A stretch of 64,000 nt of DNA from Mycobacterium simiae (GTDB lineage: Bacteria; Actinomycetota; Actinomycetes; Mycobacteriales; Mycobacteriaceae). The DNA is taken from NCBI RefSeq assembly GCF_010727605.1, contig NZ_AP022568.1:310001-374000 (forward strand), in the 5' to 3' direction. The translations under genes were made by a program, and so were the position numbers. The notes below the pieces were generated by a model. The model saw only the letters and a program-made list of their open reading frames with translations. It was not told where the DNA came from and did no database searches. Every line of letters begins with the position of its first letter. Within the stretch, counting starts at the first letter, position 1. This document shows positions 41,743 to 51,373 of the stretch, in pieces.

Positions 41743-42537
41743 GTGAGTGACCCCTCCAACGGGCAGTCGTGCTCGCTGATCGGCTTCGTCACCCGGGAGA
41801 ATGCACCGCAGATCACACCGGCGCGGTCCAGCCGAACCTGGATGCGAGAGATGGCGCAAGACCGGAAGGGCTGGCCCAATAGGTGTCTGCCCATGCTGAT
41901 CGCCAACCAAAGCGGTTGGGAGCTGCGCAATCCGAGCGCATTCACCGCCACCTGGCTGGGCGAGGAGAACGGCGTGGACGTGCTGATCGCGCCCGCCAAG
42001 CGCGATCCCGACCAGTTGCTGCCCGTCAGCCATTTCGGCGACGGCATTCTCACCTGGCATCTACCGCTGCTGTTTCGCACTCCGCCCGGCTACAATTTGC
42101 TCGTTCGCGGCCCAGCGAACTACCCCAAGGACGCCGTCTGCGCGCTGGAAGGAATCGTCGAGACCGATTGGGCGAGTGCAAGTTTCAGCATGAGCTGGAA
42201 ATTCACCCGCAAGTTGATGCCGGTGCGCTTCGACGTCGACGAACCGATTTGCGTGATCGTGCCGCAGCGCCGGGGCGAGCTGGAGAAGTTCGTTCCCGAG
42301 CTCAGGTGCATTGCGTCCGACATCGAACTGCAGCGTAAGTACGAGTACTTCCTGAGCTCCCGCAGCGAGACGAAACGTATCGAACAAACCGCCCGGCTCG
42401 CCGCGGGCGAGCAGGTGGAATGGCAAGGCGACTACATGCAGGGCAGGCATACCGACGGCGACGCCGGGGCACCGGATCACCAGACCCGACGCCAGCTGCG
42501 CGCCTTCATTCCGGCACGGCAAGAAAGGCCGGCGTAA
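41743..42537 (+). CDS. Conserved protein of unknown function, first tandem copy
   Basis: 264 aa from the GTG. No transmembrane helix or signal peptide. Family not firmly recognised (it may be the one listed as DUF6065). Conserved features are SLIGFVTRENAPQITPARSS near the start, MLIANQSGWELRNP, LTWHLPLLFRTPPGYNLLVRGP, DWASASFSMSWKFTR and CVIVPQRRGELE. The C-terminal part is charged and helical. Nearly the same protein is encoded 50 nt downstream. GTG 41743 is preferred over the ATG 15 codons earlier because the leaderless box and the paralogue both point to it. Confidence 0.75.
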   Translation: MSDPSNGQSCSLIGFVTRENAPQITPARSSRTWMREMAQDRKGWPNRCLPMLIANQSGWELRNPSAFTATWLGEENGVDVLIAPAKRDPDQLLPVSHFGDGILTWHLPLLFRTPPGYNLLVRGPANYPKDAVCALEGIVETDWASASFSMSWKFTRKLMPVRFDVDEPICVIVPQRRGELEKFVPELRCIASDIELQRKYEYFLSSRSETKRIEQTARLAAGEQVEWQGDYMQGRHTDGDAGAPDHQTRRQLRAFIPARQERPA

Positions 42538-42574
42538 CGCGAAGCCGAAGTCGGTGCGCTACCGCAAACGCGGC

Positions 42575-42580
42575 TAATCT
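42575..42580 (+). promoter_or_regulatory. Leaderless-type -10 box, second of three
   Basis: TAATCT, seven bases, then the GTG at 42588. The box and spacer closely resemble those of the upstream copy, so the promoter was duplicated with the gene. Confidence 0.6.
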
Positions 42581-42587
42581 GTCTCGC

Positions 42588-43376
42588 GTGAGCGACGACA
42601 GGCCGGCCCGTCCACTGATCGGCTACATCACCGGCGACAACGCACCGCAGATCATTCCGGCACCGATCACCCGGGCGTGGATGTCGGCCCAGTCGGACGC
42701 GGACAAAGGCTGGCCGAGCCGATGCCTGCCGATGCTGATTGCCAACCAAAGTGGGTGGGAGTTACGCAACCCGTGCGCGTTCAACGCCACCTGGGTAGCG
42801 CAAAACGACGGCATCGACGTGCTGATCGAACCCGATCAATACGCGGCAAACCAGCTACTGCCCGCCAGCCACTTCGGCAACGGCATCCTCACCTGGCGTC
42901 TGCCGCTGCTATTTCGCACTCCCCCGGGCTACAACCTGCTGGTCCGCGGCCCGGCAAACTATCCCAAGGACGGCGTGTGCGCCCTGGAGGGCATCGTCGA
43001 AACCGACTGGGCAAGCGCGAGTTTCAGCATGAGCTGGAAACTCACCCGGAAAATGATGCCGGTGCGCTTCGACGTGGACGAGCCGATCTGCATGATCGTC
43101 CCGCAGCGGCGCGCCGAACTGGAAGAGTTCGGCCCCGAACTGCGTAGCATCGCCGCCGACGAAGATCTGCACCGCAAACATCAACTCTTCCTTCGCGAAC
43201 GTGACGCGGCAAAGCACGCCGAACAGATCGCGCGGGTGGCCGCCGGGGACCGAGTGGAGTGGCAAGGCGACTACACCCGGGGCAGACACCGAGACGGCGA
43301 GCCCGGCGCACCGGATCACCAGACCCGCCGCCGCCTGCAAGCATTCGTGCAGCCCGGGGACGACCAGCACCGATAA
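42588..43376 (+). CDS. Conserved protein of unknown function, second tandem copy
   Basis: 262 aa, very similar over its whole length to the preceding protein (for example GILTWRLPLLFRTPPGYN and SFSMSWKLTRKMMPVRFDVDEP). The C-terminal GDYTRGRHRDGEPGAPDHQTRR also matches. Most differences are conservative, suggesting that both copies are maintained under selection. The enzymatic role, if any, is unknown; no metal or nucleotide motif is evident. Follows the first copy by 50 nt and precedes the serine hydrolase by 20 nt. Confidence 0.75.
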   Translation: MSDDRPARPLIGYITGDNAPQIIPAPITRAWMSAQSDADKGWPSRCLPMLIANQSGWELRNPCAFNATWVAQNDGIDVLIEPDQYAANQLLPASHFGNGILTWRLPLLFRTPPGYNLLVRGPANYPKDGVCALEGIVETDWASASFSMSWKLTRKMMPVRFDVDEPICMIVPQRRAELEEFGPELRSIAADEDLHRKHQLFLRERDAAKHAEQIARVAAGDRVEWQGDYTRGRHRDGEPGAPDHQTRRRLQAFVQPGDDQHR

Positions 43377-43383
43377 GGGCCGC

Positions 43384-43389
43384 TAACCT
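43384..43389 (+). promoter_or_regulatory. Leaderless-type -10 box, third of three
   Basis: TAACCT, seven bases, then the GTG at 43397 of the serine hydrolase gene. No Shine-Dalgarno sequence. Confidence 0.55.
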
Positions 43390-43396
43390 GAACCGG

Positions 43397-44602
43397 GTGA
43401 ATCTCGAAGGCAATCAGGCATCCATCCGCGAGGTCTGTGACGCCGGCCTGCTCGCCGGTGCGGTGACGGTGGTGTGGCAACGCGGAGAGATCCTGCAGAT
43501 CAACGAGATCGGCTACCGCGACGTCGACGCCGGTCTGCCCATGCAGAAAGACACCTTGTTCCGCATCGCGTCGATGACCAAGCCGGTCACGGTAGCGGCG
43601 ATCATGACCATGGTCGACGAGGGCAAGTTGACCCTCAAAGACCCCATCGCGCTGTGGGCTCCGGAGCTGGCCGACGTGCGGGTGCTCGACGACCGGCACG
43701 GCCCCCTGGACCGCACCCACCCGGTGAACCGGGCGATCCTGATCGAGGATCTGCTGACCCACACCAGCGGCCTGGCCTACGGATTCTCGGTGTCCGGGCC
43801 GATCTCGCGCGCCTACCTGCGGCTGCCGTTCAACCAGGGCCCGGACGTCTGGCTAGCGGAGCTGGCCAAGTTGCCGCTGGTGCATCAGCCCGGCGAACGG
43901 GTCACCTACAGCCACTCGATAGACCTGTTGGGCGTCATCGCTTCTCGGATCGACGGCAAACCCTTCCACCAGGTGCTCGACGAGCGGGTGCTGGGGCCGG
44001 CGGGGATGGTCGACACCGGATTCTTCGTCTCCGTGCAGGCCCGCCGACGCGCCGCGACCATGTATTCGCTCGACGATGATCATCGGCTGCGACACGACGT
44101 GATGGGTCCCCCGCACATCACGCCGCCCGCGTTCTGCAACGCCGGCGGCGGGTTGTGGTCGACCGCCGAGGACTACCTGCGGTTCGTTCGCATGCTGCTC
44201 GGCGATGGAAGCGTGGACGGGGTACGCGTGCTCTCGCCCGAATCGGTCCGGCTGATGCGGACCGACCGGCTGACCGACGAGCAGAAGCGGCACGACTTCC
44301 TGGGTGCGCCGTACTGGATGGGACGCGGTTTCGGGCTGAACCTGTCGGTGGTGACCGATCCCGCTAAGGCCGCACCATTGTTCGGGCCGGGCGGGGTGGG
44401 CACGTTCAGCTGGCCGGGCGCGTACGGCACGTGGTGGCAGGCCGATCCGACGGCGGATCTGATCCTGATCTATCTCATTCAGAACCTGCCCGACCTGACC
44501 GTCGATGCGGCGACCGCCGTCGCAGGCAACACGTCCTTGGCGAAACTGCGCACCGCCCAACCGAAGTTCGTTCGCCGCACCTATCAGGCGCTCGGCCTGT
44601 AG
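43397..44602 (+). CDS. Beta-lactamase-family serine hydrolase
   Basis: 401 aa class C beta-lactamase/esterase/DD-peptidase fold. The active-site SxxK is SMTKP (about residue 56), the second motif is YSHS in place of YxN, and a Gly-rich late segment (GPGGVGTFSWPGAYGTWW) occupies the KTG region with the His/Lys replaced, as in esterase members. No signal peptide, so a cytoplasmic esterase is more likely than an antibiotic-inactivating enzyme. Start from the leaderless box. Separated by 4 nt from the GNAT gene. Confidence 0.85.
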   Translation: MNLEGNQASIREVCDAGLLAGAVTVVWQRGEILQINEIGYRDVDAGLPMQKDTLFRIASMTKPVTVAAIMTMVDEGKLTLKDPIALWAPELADVRVLDDRHGPLDRTHPVNRAILIEDLLTHTSGLAYGFSVSGPISRAYLRLPFNQGPDVWLAELAKLPLVHQPGERVTYSHSIDLLGVIASRIDGKPFHQVLDERVLGPAGMVDTGFFVSVQARRRAATMYSLDDDHRLRHDVMGPPHITPPAFCNAGGGLWSTAEDYLRFVRMLLGDGSVDGVRVLSPESVRLMRTDRLTDEQKRHDFLGAPYWMGRGFGLNLSVVTDPAKAAPLFGPGGVGTFSWPGAYGTWWQADPTADLILIYLIQNLPDLTVDAATAVAGNTSLAKLRTAQPKFVRRTYQALGL

Positions 44603-44606
44603 CGGC

Positions 44607-45146
44607 ATGGTCGCCTACCCGCCTGATCGGATCGCCGGCCCCCGGCTGGTACTGCGACTGCCCACCCTGCAGGACGCAGGTCCGCTGTTCCAGCGGGTCG
44701 CTCGTGATCGCGCGGTGACGAAATATCTGCTGTGGTCCCCGCATCCGGATGTGGCGACGACCCGGCGGGTGATCGCCGAGAAACTCAACGCCACCGACCA
44801 GGAGCGCACCTGGGCGATCGAACTGCAGCACAGCGGCGAGGTCATCGGGCTGACCAGCTGCCGGCGGCCGGTACCGGAATCGGTCGAAATCGGTTACTGC
44901 ATGGGCCGCAAATGGTGGGGCAAGGGCTTGATGTCCGAGGTGTTGACGATGCTGCTGGCCGCGCTGGAATCCGACGCCCACGTGTCGCGCGTCTGGGCGA
45001 CCTGCAGTGTCGACAACGATCGGTCGGCGCGGCTGCTGGAGCGCGCCGGATTCGTGCTCGAGAAACGACTGCCCCGCCATGCCGTGTATCCCAACCTGGG
45101 CGCCGAGCCCCAAGACAGCCTGCTCTACGCCAAAACATTGCGCTGA
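44607..45146 (+). CDS. GNAT acetyltransferase, RimJ/RimL type
   Basis: 179 aa. Typical features are RLVLRLPTLQDAGPLFQRVARDRAVTKYLLW at the N-terminus, the acetyl-CoA loop IGYCMGRKWWGKGLMSEVLTMLL and the C-terminal CSVDNDRSARLLERAGFVLEKRLPRH. Acetylates an N-terminal or side-chain amine of an unknown target. Follows the serine hydrolase by only 4 nt, so likely co-transcribed with it. Confidence 0.87.
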   Translation: MVAYPPDRIAGPRLVLRLPTLQDAGPLFQRVARDRAVTKYLLWSPHPDVATTRRVIAEKLNATDQERTWAIELQHSGEVIGLTSCRRPVPESVEIGYCMGRKWWGKGLMSEVLTMLLAALESDAHVSRVWATCSVDNDRSARLLERAGFVLEKRLPRHAVYPNLGAEPQDSLLYAKTLR

Positions 45147-45251
45147 GGCCGCGTCGGCGCAGTACTCGGCACGTACCCTGGCAACTATCGGCGACGTCGC
45201 CGGCGAAGTTTGCCGGTGGCCGCGAGGCCGACGGATCGAAACGAGGGTGGA

Positions 45252-45965
45252 GTGACCAGCGGGGACAAACCGGGTTTGCGGCATCGCGAGCTGCCCGACG
45301 AACCACGGCACCGGCGCTGGACGAGCGGACGCGGCGTGTTGGACGGCGCCTTCCGGATTTTGCAGGCCCTCCCGGATACCGGACGAAGCCATCAACACAC
45401 CCAACTCGCACGCATCACGGGGATCCCCCGATCATCGGTCTACCGCTTGCTTGCGCAGTTGGAAGCGGTCGGCGCGGTGGAACGGCTCAACGATGGACGA
45501 TACGTAGCGGCGCCGCTGCTCGCAGAAATCGCGCGCGGCTCCGACCCCCATGCCGCCGTTCGGGAAAAGGGGCTGCAGATGATGCAGGCCTTACGCTCCA
45601 GGACGGGCGCAACAATTTCACTGGTCGTCCCGCAGCGACAGGGCTATATCGCTCTCGAAGTCTTACCGGGGCAAGTGCCGTTGGCGACGCCCATCTATTC
45701 CGGTATCGAGATGCCGGGGGCATCCGCCGGGGCCCTCGTCTTCGATCCCAGTGCCGCACCGCAGCGAGTCGCGCCCGTGAACGGGTGGGCTTATGACGAC
45801 GCCCGGGTGTACTCGGGACTGACCTGCTACGCATCAGCGATTCGTGTCGACGGGCGCACCGAAGCGGCGCTGCAGATCTCCACACCCGTCGAAACACCGT
45901 CGAACCGATTCGCCAACCTGATTCGGCGCGCCGCGGACGAAGTCGCCAGGCAACTCTCGGCGTAA
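45252..45965 (+). CDS. IclR-family transcriptional regulator
   Basis: 237 aa. N-terminal winged HTH (GVLDGAFRILQALPDTGRSHQHTQLARITGIPRSSVYRLLAQL in outline, residues about 27-70) and a GAF-like effector domain that looks somewhat short (about 140 residues). GTG 45252 follows a purine-rich GAGGGTGGA. It precedes and probably controls the GMC oxidoreductase gene 46141, as IclR proteins often regulate adjacent catabolic genes. Confidence 0.82.
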   Translation: MTSGDKPGLRHRELPDEPRHRRWTSGRGVLDGAFRILQALPDTGRSHQHTQLARITGIPRSSVYRLLAQLEAVGAVERLNDGRYVAAPLLAEIARGSDPHAAVREKGLQMMQALRSRTGATISLVVPQRQGYIALEVLPGQVPLATPIYSGIEMPGASAGALVFDPSAAPQRVAPVNGWAYDDARVYSGLTCYASAIRVDGRTEAALQISTPVETPSNRFANLIRRAADEVARQLSA

Positions 45966-46140
45966 CCTTCCCGAGCCGAATGTCCGCTGAGCGGACAGCC
46001 GGGTGACGAATCTTTTCAACGACCCTAACTTGGTGCGCAAGGCGTTGGAGCCTCCAATGACGTTGACGCGCATGCTAATACCGTTACACGGCCGCCAGAG
46101 CGGGCACGCGTCATCGCCGCATCGATCGGGGAGTCGTGAA

Positions 46141-47796
46141 ATGACCGCAAGTTCTGACATTAGCGAGGCAGAAGCCGAGCGTGTGGCCCGCTATAGCGAC
46201 GTCGAATTCGACCGGAAGGTCCAGGAAAATCAGCGATACCTGCGCGCTGCGCTGCGCGGCGTTTACGACTTTGTGGTGTGTGGATCAGGCTCTTCCGGAT
46301 CGGTGATCGCGCGCAGACTCGCCGAAAACCCCTTCGTGCATGTTCTTTTACTCGAGGCGGGCAGCGCGGACAACGTGCCAGCCGTCGTGGACCCCCGCGC
46401 CTGGCCGACGAACATCGGGAGCGACCGGGACTGGTGCTATATCGGCGAGCCGGAACCTCACCTGAATGGCCGTCACCTACCGATGGCGATGGGAAAGGTG
46501 CTCGGCGGCGGGTCCAGTATCAATGCGATGGTGTGGTCACGCGGGCACGCCCGCGACTGGGACTTGTTCGCCTACGAGTCCGGCGACCCTGCGTGGAACT
46601 CTCGCTCTGTGTGGGACATCTATCGACGGATCGAGGACTGGCACGGGGATCCCGATCCGGCGTACCGCGGCACCGGCGGCGAGGTGTTTGTCCAGCCTGC
46701 GCCCAACCCCCATCCAGTCGCGCTGGCGATGCTGCAGGGTGCGAAAGCTCTTGGTTTTCCGCATTACGAGAACGCGAATGGCCGCATGATGGAGTCGGCC
46801 CGCGGCGTGGCCATCGGCGATTTGCGGGTATGCGGTGGAAGACGGTTGTCGATCTTCCGGAGCTATACCTACCCCTACCTGGATCGTTCGAACTTAACGG
46901 TCCTTCCCGAGGCACTGGTCCACCGCGTGATCGTCGACAAGCATCGCGCTCGCGGCGTCGAAATCGTTTACCGCGGACGAAAACACGTGGTATTAGCGGA
47001 TTCGGAAGTCGTGCTCTCGCTCGGTGCGATCAACACGCCGAAGGTCCTCATGCTCTCCGGGATTGGCGACCGCGACGAACTCGGCAAGGTCGACATCGAG
47101 GTCGTACATCACCTGCCCGGGGTGGGCCGAAACCTGCAAGATCACACTGCGTTCGACTGTGTCTGGGAATACCCCGATGATGCTCTGCCGCTGCGCAACA
47201 ACGGTTCAGAGGTGGTGGTCTTCGAGCAGATCGATCCCTCGAGCGATACCCCGGACATCTTCATCTGGCAAGCGGAGGCGCCGCTGTCGACACCCGAAAA
47301 CACCGTCAAGTACGGGCTGCCGCCACATGGGTGGACGATGTTCTCCGCGATTGCCCATCCCCGCAGCCGCGGGCGAATACGGTTGTCCAGCAACGACTCA
47401 ACCGCTCCGGCGCTCATCCACACTAATGCGCTGGCCGAGCGTACAGATGTCGACGCGGCGTTGGCCTGTATCGCCCTTTCGCGAGAGATCGGGAACTCGG
47501 CCGAACTGAGGCCGCACGTCAAACGTGAGGTGATGCCGGGCAACCTGTCTGGAAAAGAGCTGGAATCGTTCGCCCGCGACGCGACGCGAACTTTTTGGCA
47601 CCAGTGCGGTACGGCCAAGATGGGGCGCGACGAGATGTCGGTGGTTGACTCCGAGCTCAAGGTCCGTGGCATCGACAACCTCCGTGTCGCCGATGCCTCG
47701 ATCATGCCCCGGATCACGACCGCGAACATCATGGCGCCCTGCGTGATCATCGGTGAGCGGGCCGCCGATCTGTTGCGTTCCACGCACCGAATCTGA
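46141..47796 (+). CDS. GMC-family FAD-dependent oxidoreductase (intact copy)
   Basis: 551 aa alcohol/choline-type dehydrogenase. FAD motif [17 protein letters not shown] (residue 45 on), the signature [23 protein letters not shown], a second signature [18 protein letters not shown], and the active-site His in [11 protein letters not shown]. The second catalytic position, normally Asn or His in the final segment, reads ANIMAP and has Met where relatives have NxNA, so activity may be altered. ATG 46141 chosen because conserved sequence begins soon after and GGGAG precedes it; the frame is open upstream to 46003. Confidence 0.88.
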   Translation: MTASSDISEAEAERVARYSDVEFDRKVQENQRYLRAALRGVYDFVVCGSGSSGSVIARRLAENPFVHVLLLEAGSADNVPAVVDPRAWPTNIGSDRDWCYIGEPEPHLNGRHLPMAMGKVLGGGSSINAMVWSRGHARDWDLFAYESGDPAWNSRSVWDIYRRIEDWHGDPDPAYRGTGGEVFVQPAPNPHPVALAMLQGAKALGFPHYENANGRMMESARGVAIGDLRVCGGRRLSIFRSYTYPYLDRSNLTVLPEALVHRVIVDKHRARGVEIVYRGRKHVVLADSEVVLSLGAINTPKVLMLSGIGDRDELGKVDIEVVHHLPGVGRNLQDHTAFDCVWEYPDDALPLRNNGSEVVVFEQIDPSSDTPDIFIWQAEAPLSTPENTVKYGLPPHGWTMFSAIAHPRSRGRIRLSSNDSTAPALIHTNALAERTDVDAALACIALSREIGNSAELRPHVKREVMPGNLSGKELESFARDATRTFWHQCGTAKMGRDEMSVVDSELKVRGIDNLRVADASIMPRITTANIMAPCVIIGERAADLLRSTHRI

Positions 47797-47818
47797 CTTC
47801 CCTGCAGGAGATTTCACC

Positions 47819-48864
47819 ATGATTGATGTTGATTACGTCATTGTCGGAGCCGGGACGGCCGGCTGTGTGCTCGCTGCCCGCCTTTCGCAGGATCCCGATA
47901 CCCGGGTAGCGCTGGTGGAAGCGGGCCCCGCCGAGGGTCCGGCACGCATGTCGGATCCGGCGGCATCGTTCACGCTGTGCGGTTCGCAGGTCGACTTGGG
48001 GATATTCGACCACGCCCCAGGCGGGCACGTGCGGCGCTACTCATCACTATCCGCTGGGACCAGTACTCGGCGGGTCGAGCGCCATTAACGCCGCACTCCA
48101 CTTGCGCGCCAGCCGCGACAGCTACGACGCATGGGCGGGACTCGGCGCCGAGGGCTGGGACTATGAGTCTTTATTGCCGTACCTGGATCGTTGCGAGGGC
48201 GCTGATGATGGTCATCGAACCGGCCGTGCCACGGATGCTCGTCGTCTATCAGCTCGACGAACCATTGTCCGATGACGCAGCCGCCGGTCTACTGCCCTAT
48301 GTGCTGTGTCGCAGCGACGACACGGTTGCCCCCGACATCCAGCTCATCCTCAACCCGGGCCCGTGGGCGCCGCGCTGCTCGGCGTCAACGGAGATCGGTT
48401 ACTCCGTCATGTTCGCCCTGATGTCCCCGACAAGCCGAGGCAGTGTCCGCGCGGTATCGGCGGATCCCGCCGCGGCACCGCTGGTAGACCCGAACTTTCT
48501 GGCCGAAGAACGCGACGTCGAACGCATGGTGAAAGGCCTGCGCCTAGCCCGTCGCATCGGGGCGGGTGAAGCGCTCAGTCGATGGCGACGAGCCGAGCTG
48601 ATGCCGGGCACGACAGTCAATGATGAAGTGGCCCTTGGCGAGTTCGTCCGCCGCAGCGCAACGACCTACTTTCATCCTGTTGGCAGTTGCCGAATGGGCA
48701 ACGACAGCCTCGCTGTCGTCGACAGCGCGCTGTGCGTGCGTGGCATCGAAGGCCTTCGTGTCGCGGACGCCTCCGTCATGCCGGCGATCGTGTCTGCGAA
48801 TACAAACGCGACCGTGCTCGCTATCGCCGAGCGTGCGGCCGAGATCGTGACGCAGCCGAGCTGA
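47819..48864 (+). pseudogene. Decayed GMC oxidoreductase (frameshift plus internal deletion)
   Basis: Remnant of a second GMC enzyme directly after the intact one. The first frame encodes [23 protein letters not shown] up to about 47995. An extra T at 47996-47997 then shifts the frame; removing it restores [13 protein letters not shown]...[14 protein letters not shown] and LHLRASRDSYDAW. Near 48195-48205 about 200 codons are missing and the reading passes to the third frame, which carries the normal C-terminus (HPVGSCRMG, ADASVMPAIVSANTNAT). The total coding content is about 350 codons against more than 500 in the family. Non-functional beyond doubt unless the sequence has errors. Confidence 0.88.
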
Positions 48865-48893
48865 GCGTCGCCACGATCGGCAACGATCGACAG

Positions 48894-50300
48894 TCACGCT
48901 GCGGACGTGCCGGTCGCCCAGCCAGCCGCCGTCTGGTAGGCGTGACCCACGCGTAGCACGGTGTCCTCGTCCCAGACGCGGCCGATGAGCTGTAAACCAA
49001 TCGGCAGGCCGTCGTGGGTGAATCCGCACGGCACCGAAAGCGCGGGCAGACCGGCGAGATTCGCGGGGGCAGAGAACCGGATGTACGCCTGCACCGGCCC
49101 CTCGGTGAGCCCGTCCGGCCAAGTCACCTCGGGCTGGACGGCATCCATCGCGGCGACCGGCACCGTCGGGGTGAGCAGAATGTCGATCTCATCGAAAAGC
49201 GCGTTCCACTGCTGTCGGAAGAGGGCCCGCTTGCGCTGTGCGGCAAGGTAATCCGTCGCCAGGACCGACATGCCGGCCTGCAGTGCCGCACGCACCTCGT
49301 CGGTGTAGAGATCGCCGTGCTCGCGCAGCATGTCCCGGTGAAAACTGGTCGCCTCGGGCTGCAGGATGCCGAACTCGGTATCCATCACCTCCTCGGTCAG
49401 CGGCAGCCGGACTTCTCGCAGCCGCACCCCCAGATCGGCCAGTCGGGCGCACGCCGCCTCGACGGCGCCGCTGACCTGTGGATCGAGGTGCTCGGTGAAG
49501 AAGTTCACCGGGACCCCGGCCGTCGTCCCGGCCACATCGCGGCGCAGCCCGGCCGTGAAGTCCGGTACGGGAATGTCTCGCGAACCGGGGTCGCGCGGGT
49601 CATACCCGGCCATCACGTTCATCGCCAGTGCCGCGTCCTCGACGGTGCGGGTCAGCGGGCCGGCGTGATCCAATGACTCCGCGAACGGTGTCACGCCCGT
49701 GCGGGACACCCTGCCGTAGCTGGGTTTGAGCCCCACGGTGCCGCACAGCGCGGCGGGGATGCGGATGGAACCGGCGGTGTCGCTGCCCAACCCGAGGAAG
49801 CACGCCCCGACGGCGACGGCCGCCGCCGAACCCCCGCTGGATCCGCCCGCGATGCGGTCGGCGCGCCATGGGTTGCGGGTCTGGGGGGTGACGACTCCGT
49901 AGGCGAACTCGTGGGAGTGCGTACGCCCCACTACCACCGCGCCGGCCTCGCGCAGCTTTGCGACGACAACGCTGTCCGCGTCGGGCCGGTAATCCGCGCG
50001 CACGCGGGAGCTCGAGGTGCTCGGCATCCCGGCCATGTCGTAGATTTCCTTGACCCCGATCGGGATTCCGTGTAGCGGTCCGCGATACCGGCCTACCGCG
50101 ATCTCCTGTTCGGCCCGGGCCGCGGTCTCGGTGGCCAGCTCCGCGGTGACGTTGCTGAACGCGTTGATCCGCTGGTCCACCTCGTCGATGCGAGCCAGCA
50201 CCGACTCGGTCAGCTCCACCGGCGACAACGCCCTGGCCCGGATCTGCCGAGCGGCCGCGGCCAGGGTCAATTCATAGGGCTGCACGAAAACTAGCCTCAT
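48894..50300 (-). CDS. Amidase-signature family amidase
   Basis: 468 aa. The Ser-cisSer-Lys triad is visible: Lys in GIPIGVKEIYDMAG, the Gly/Ser-rich loop GGSSGGSAAAVAVG and the nucleophile Ser in GSDTAGSIRIPAALCG. It could hydrolyse amides of small carboxylic acids or act as a GatA-like enzyme, but it is isolated from gatB/gatC so a catabolic role is more likely. Divergent from the alpha/beta hydrolase gene across a 9-bp-armed inverted repeat. Confidence 0.9.
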   Translation of the reverse strand: MRLVFVQPYELTLAAAARQIRARALSPVELTESVLARIDEVDQRINAFSNVTAELATETAARAEQEIAVGRYRGPLHGIPIGVKEIYDMAGMPSTSSSRVRADYRPDADSVVVAKLREAGAVVVGRTHSHEFAYGVVTPQTRNPWRADRIAGGSSGGSAAAVAVGACFLGLGSDTAGSIRIPAALCGTVGLKPSYGRVSRTGVTPFAESLDHAGPLTRTVEDAALAMNVMAGYDPRDPGSRDIPVPDFTAGLRRDVAGTTAGVPVNFFTEHLDPQVSGAVEAACARLADLGVRLREVRLPLTEEVMDTEFGILQPEATSFHRDMLREHGDLYTDEVRAALQAGMSVLATDYLAAQRKRALFRQQWNALFDEIDILLTPTVPVAAMDAVQPEVTWPDGLTEGPVQAYIRFSAPANLAGLPALSVPCGFTHDGLPIGLQLIGRVWDEDTVLRVGHAYQTAAGWATGTSAA

Positions 50301-50315
50301 CCGTCAAGCGATAAG

Positions 50316-50343
50316 ATAACGACCACTATACTACGGTTGTTAT
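50316..50343. promoter_or_regulatory. Inverted repeat in the amidase-hydrolase divergent promoter
   Basis: ATAACGACC, ten bases, GGTTGTTAT: 9-bp arms with one mismatched pair, in an AT-rich patch between the divergent genes. The spacing of the arms (about two helical turns centre to centre) suits a dimeric repressor. The TetR encoded at 51863 is the nearest candidate. Confidence 0.55.
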
Positions 50344-50464
50344 GCCGACCGCAAGCCCCGCGATGCTCGCAGGGTATGGAGCGGCGTCCGATTCGGTATT
50401 GGACCGCCCGGGGTTGACTATGGAAACGTCTCTAGCGCAACGCATTCCAGAAAGTGAGGAACCG

Positions 50465-51373
50465 ATGCTGCGCGAGGATGTCACGTTCGATGCCGAAGGC
50501 GCCCTGCTGCACGCCTGGTGGTACCCCGCACAGCAGGTGCGCGGCCCGAGCCCGTGCGTGGTGATGGCGCATGGGTGGACGTCGACCAAGAAAATCCATC
50601 TCGACAAATTCGCCGCGGTGTTCGCCGCGGCGGGGCTATGCGTGCTGGTCTTCGACAATCGGGGCTGGGGCGAATCCGGGACCGCGCCCGGAAAGCCCCG
50701 GCACGAGGTCGACCCGTGGGAGCAGATCCGCGACTATCAGCACGCAATCACGTTCGCGCAGAACCGATCCGAAGTGGACCCCGAACGAGTGGGGGTCTGG
50801 GGAACCAGCTTTTCCGCGGCCCACGCGTTCGTCGTCGCGGCGATCGACCGTCGGGTGCAAGCCGTCTGCGGTCAAGCCCCGTTCATCAGCGGGCGGGCCA
50901 CCTACGCCAACCTCGCCCGGGTCAACAATCAGGTGGTCGGTCCGGGTTGCTTCACGGCGGATCGACGCGCTCGCGCGCGCGGCGAGCCGCCGGCCGTGGT
51001 GCCGGTGGTCGGGACGGACCCGGCCGTGCTGGTGGGACTGCCGAGTGCGGACGCCTACCAATTTTTCACCCACGCGCGGGCGGAGTTGGATCCGCAGTGG
51101 CCCAACGAGGTGACGCTACGCAGCCTGGACAACTTCTACGGATACGAACCGGCGCGTTACCTGCCCGACATCACGCCGACCCCGCTACTGATGATCGTCG
51201 GCCGCGAGGACGGTCTCACGGGTGGCAACCTCGCGGCCGCCGCGTACCAGACGGCCGCCGAACCGAAGAGCATCGTGTTCGTTCCCGGGGGCCATTTCGC
51301 CGCCTACACCGGCGACGGCTTCGCGCTGGCGTCGCGGGCCGCCCGCGATTGGTTCACCACCCACCTGGGTTAG
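50465..51373 (+). CDS. Alpha/beta hydrolase (dienelactone hydrolase/YcjY-like)
   Basis: 302 aa. VVMAHGWTSTKKIHLDKFAAVFAAAG and VLVFDNRGWGESG define the core; nucleophile elbow GVWGTSFSAAHAFV (Ser near residue 118), Asp in LMIVGREDGLTGG, His in VPGGHFAAY. ATG 50465 is preceded by GTGAGGAA; upstream in-frame starts at 50342 and 50420 add no conserved sequence. Small ester or lactone substrate likely. Convergent with the SnoaL-like gene. Confidence 0.85.
   Translation: MLREDVTFDAEGALLHAWWYPAQQVRGPSPCVVMAHGWTSTKKIHLDKFAAVFAAAGLCVLVFDNRGWGESGTAPGKPRHEVDPWEQIRDYQHAITFAQNRSEVDPERVGVWGTSFSAAHAFVVAAIDRRVQAVCGQAPFISGRATYANLARVNNQVVGPGCFTADRRARARGEPPAVVPVVGTDPAVLVGLPSADAYQFFTHARAELDPQWPNEVTLRSLDNFYGYEPARYLPDITPTPLLMIVGREDGLTGGNLAAAAYQTAAEPKSIVFVPGGHFAAYTGDGFALASRAARDWFTTHLG

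Noticed and set aside
43397..44602. Antibiotic-resistance beta-lactamase
   Set aside because: The fold is shared, but there is no signal peptide and the KTG region is altered; an esterase is more likely.
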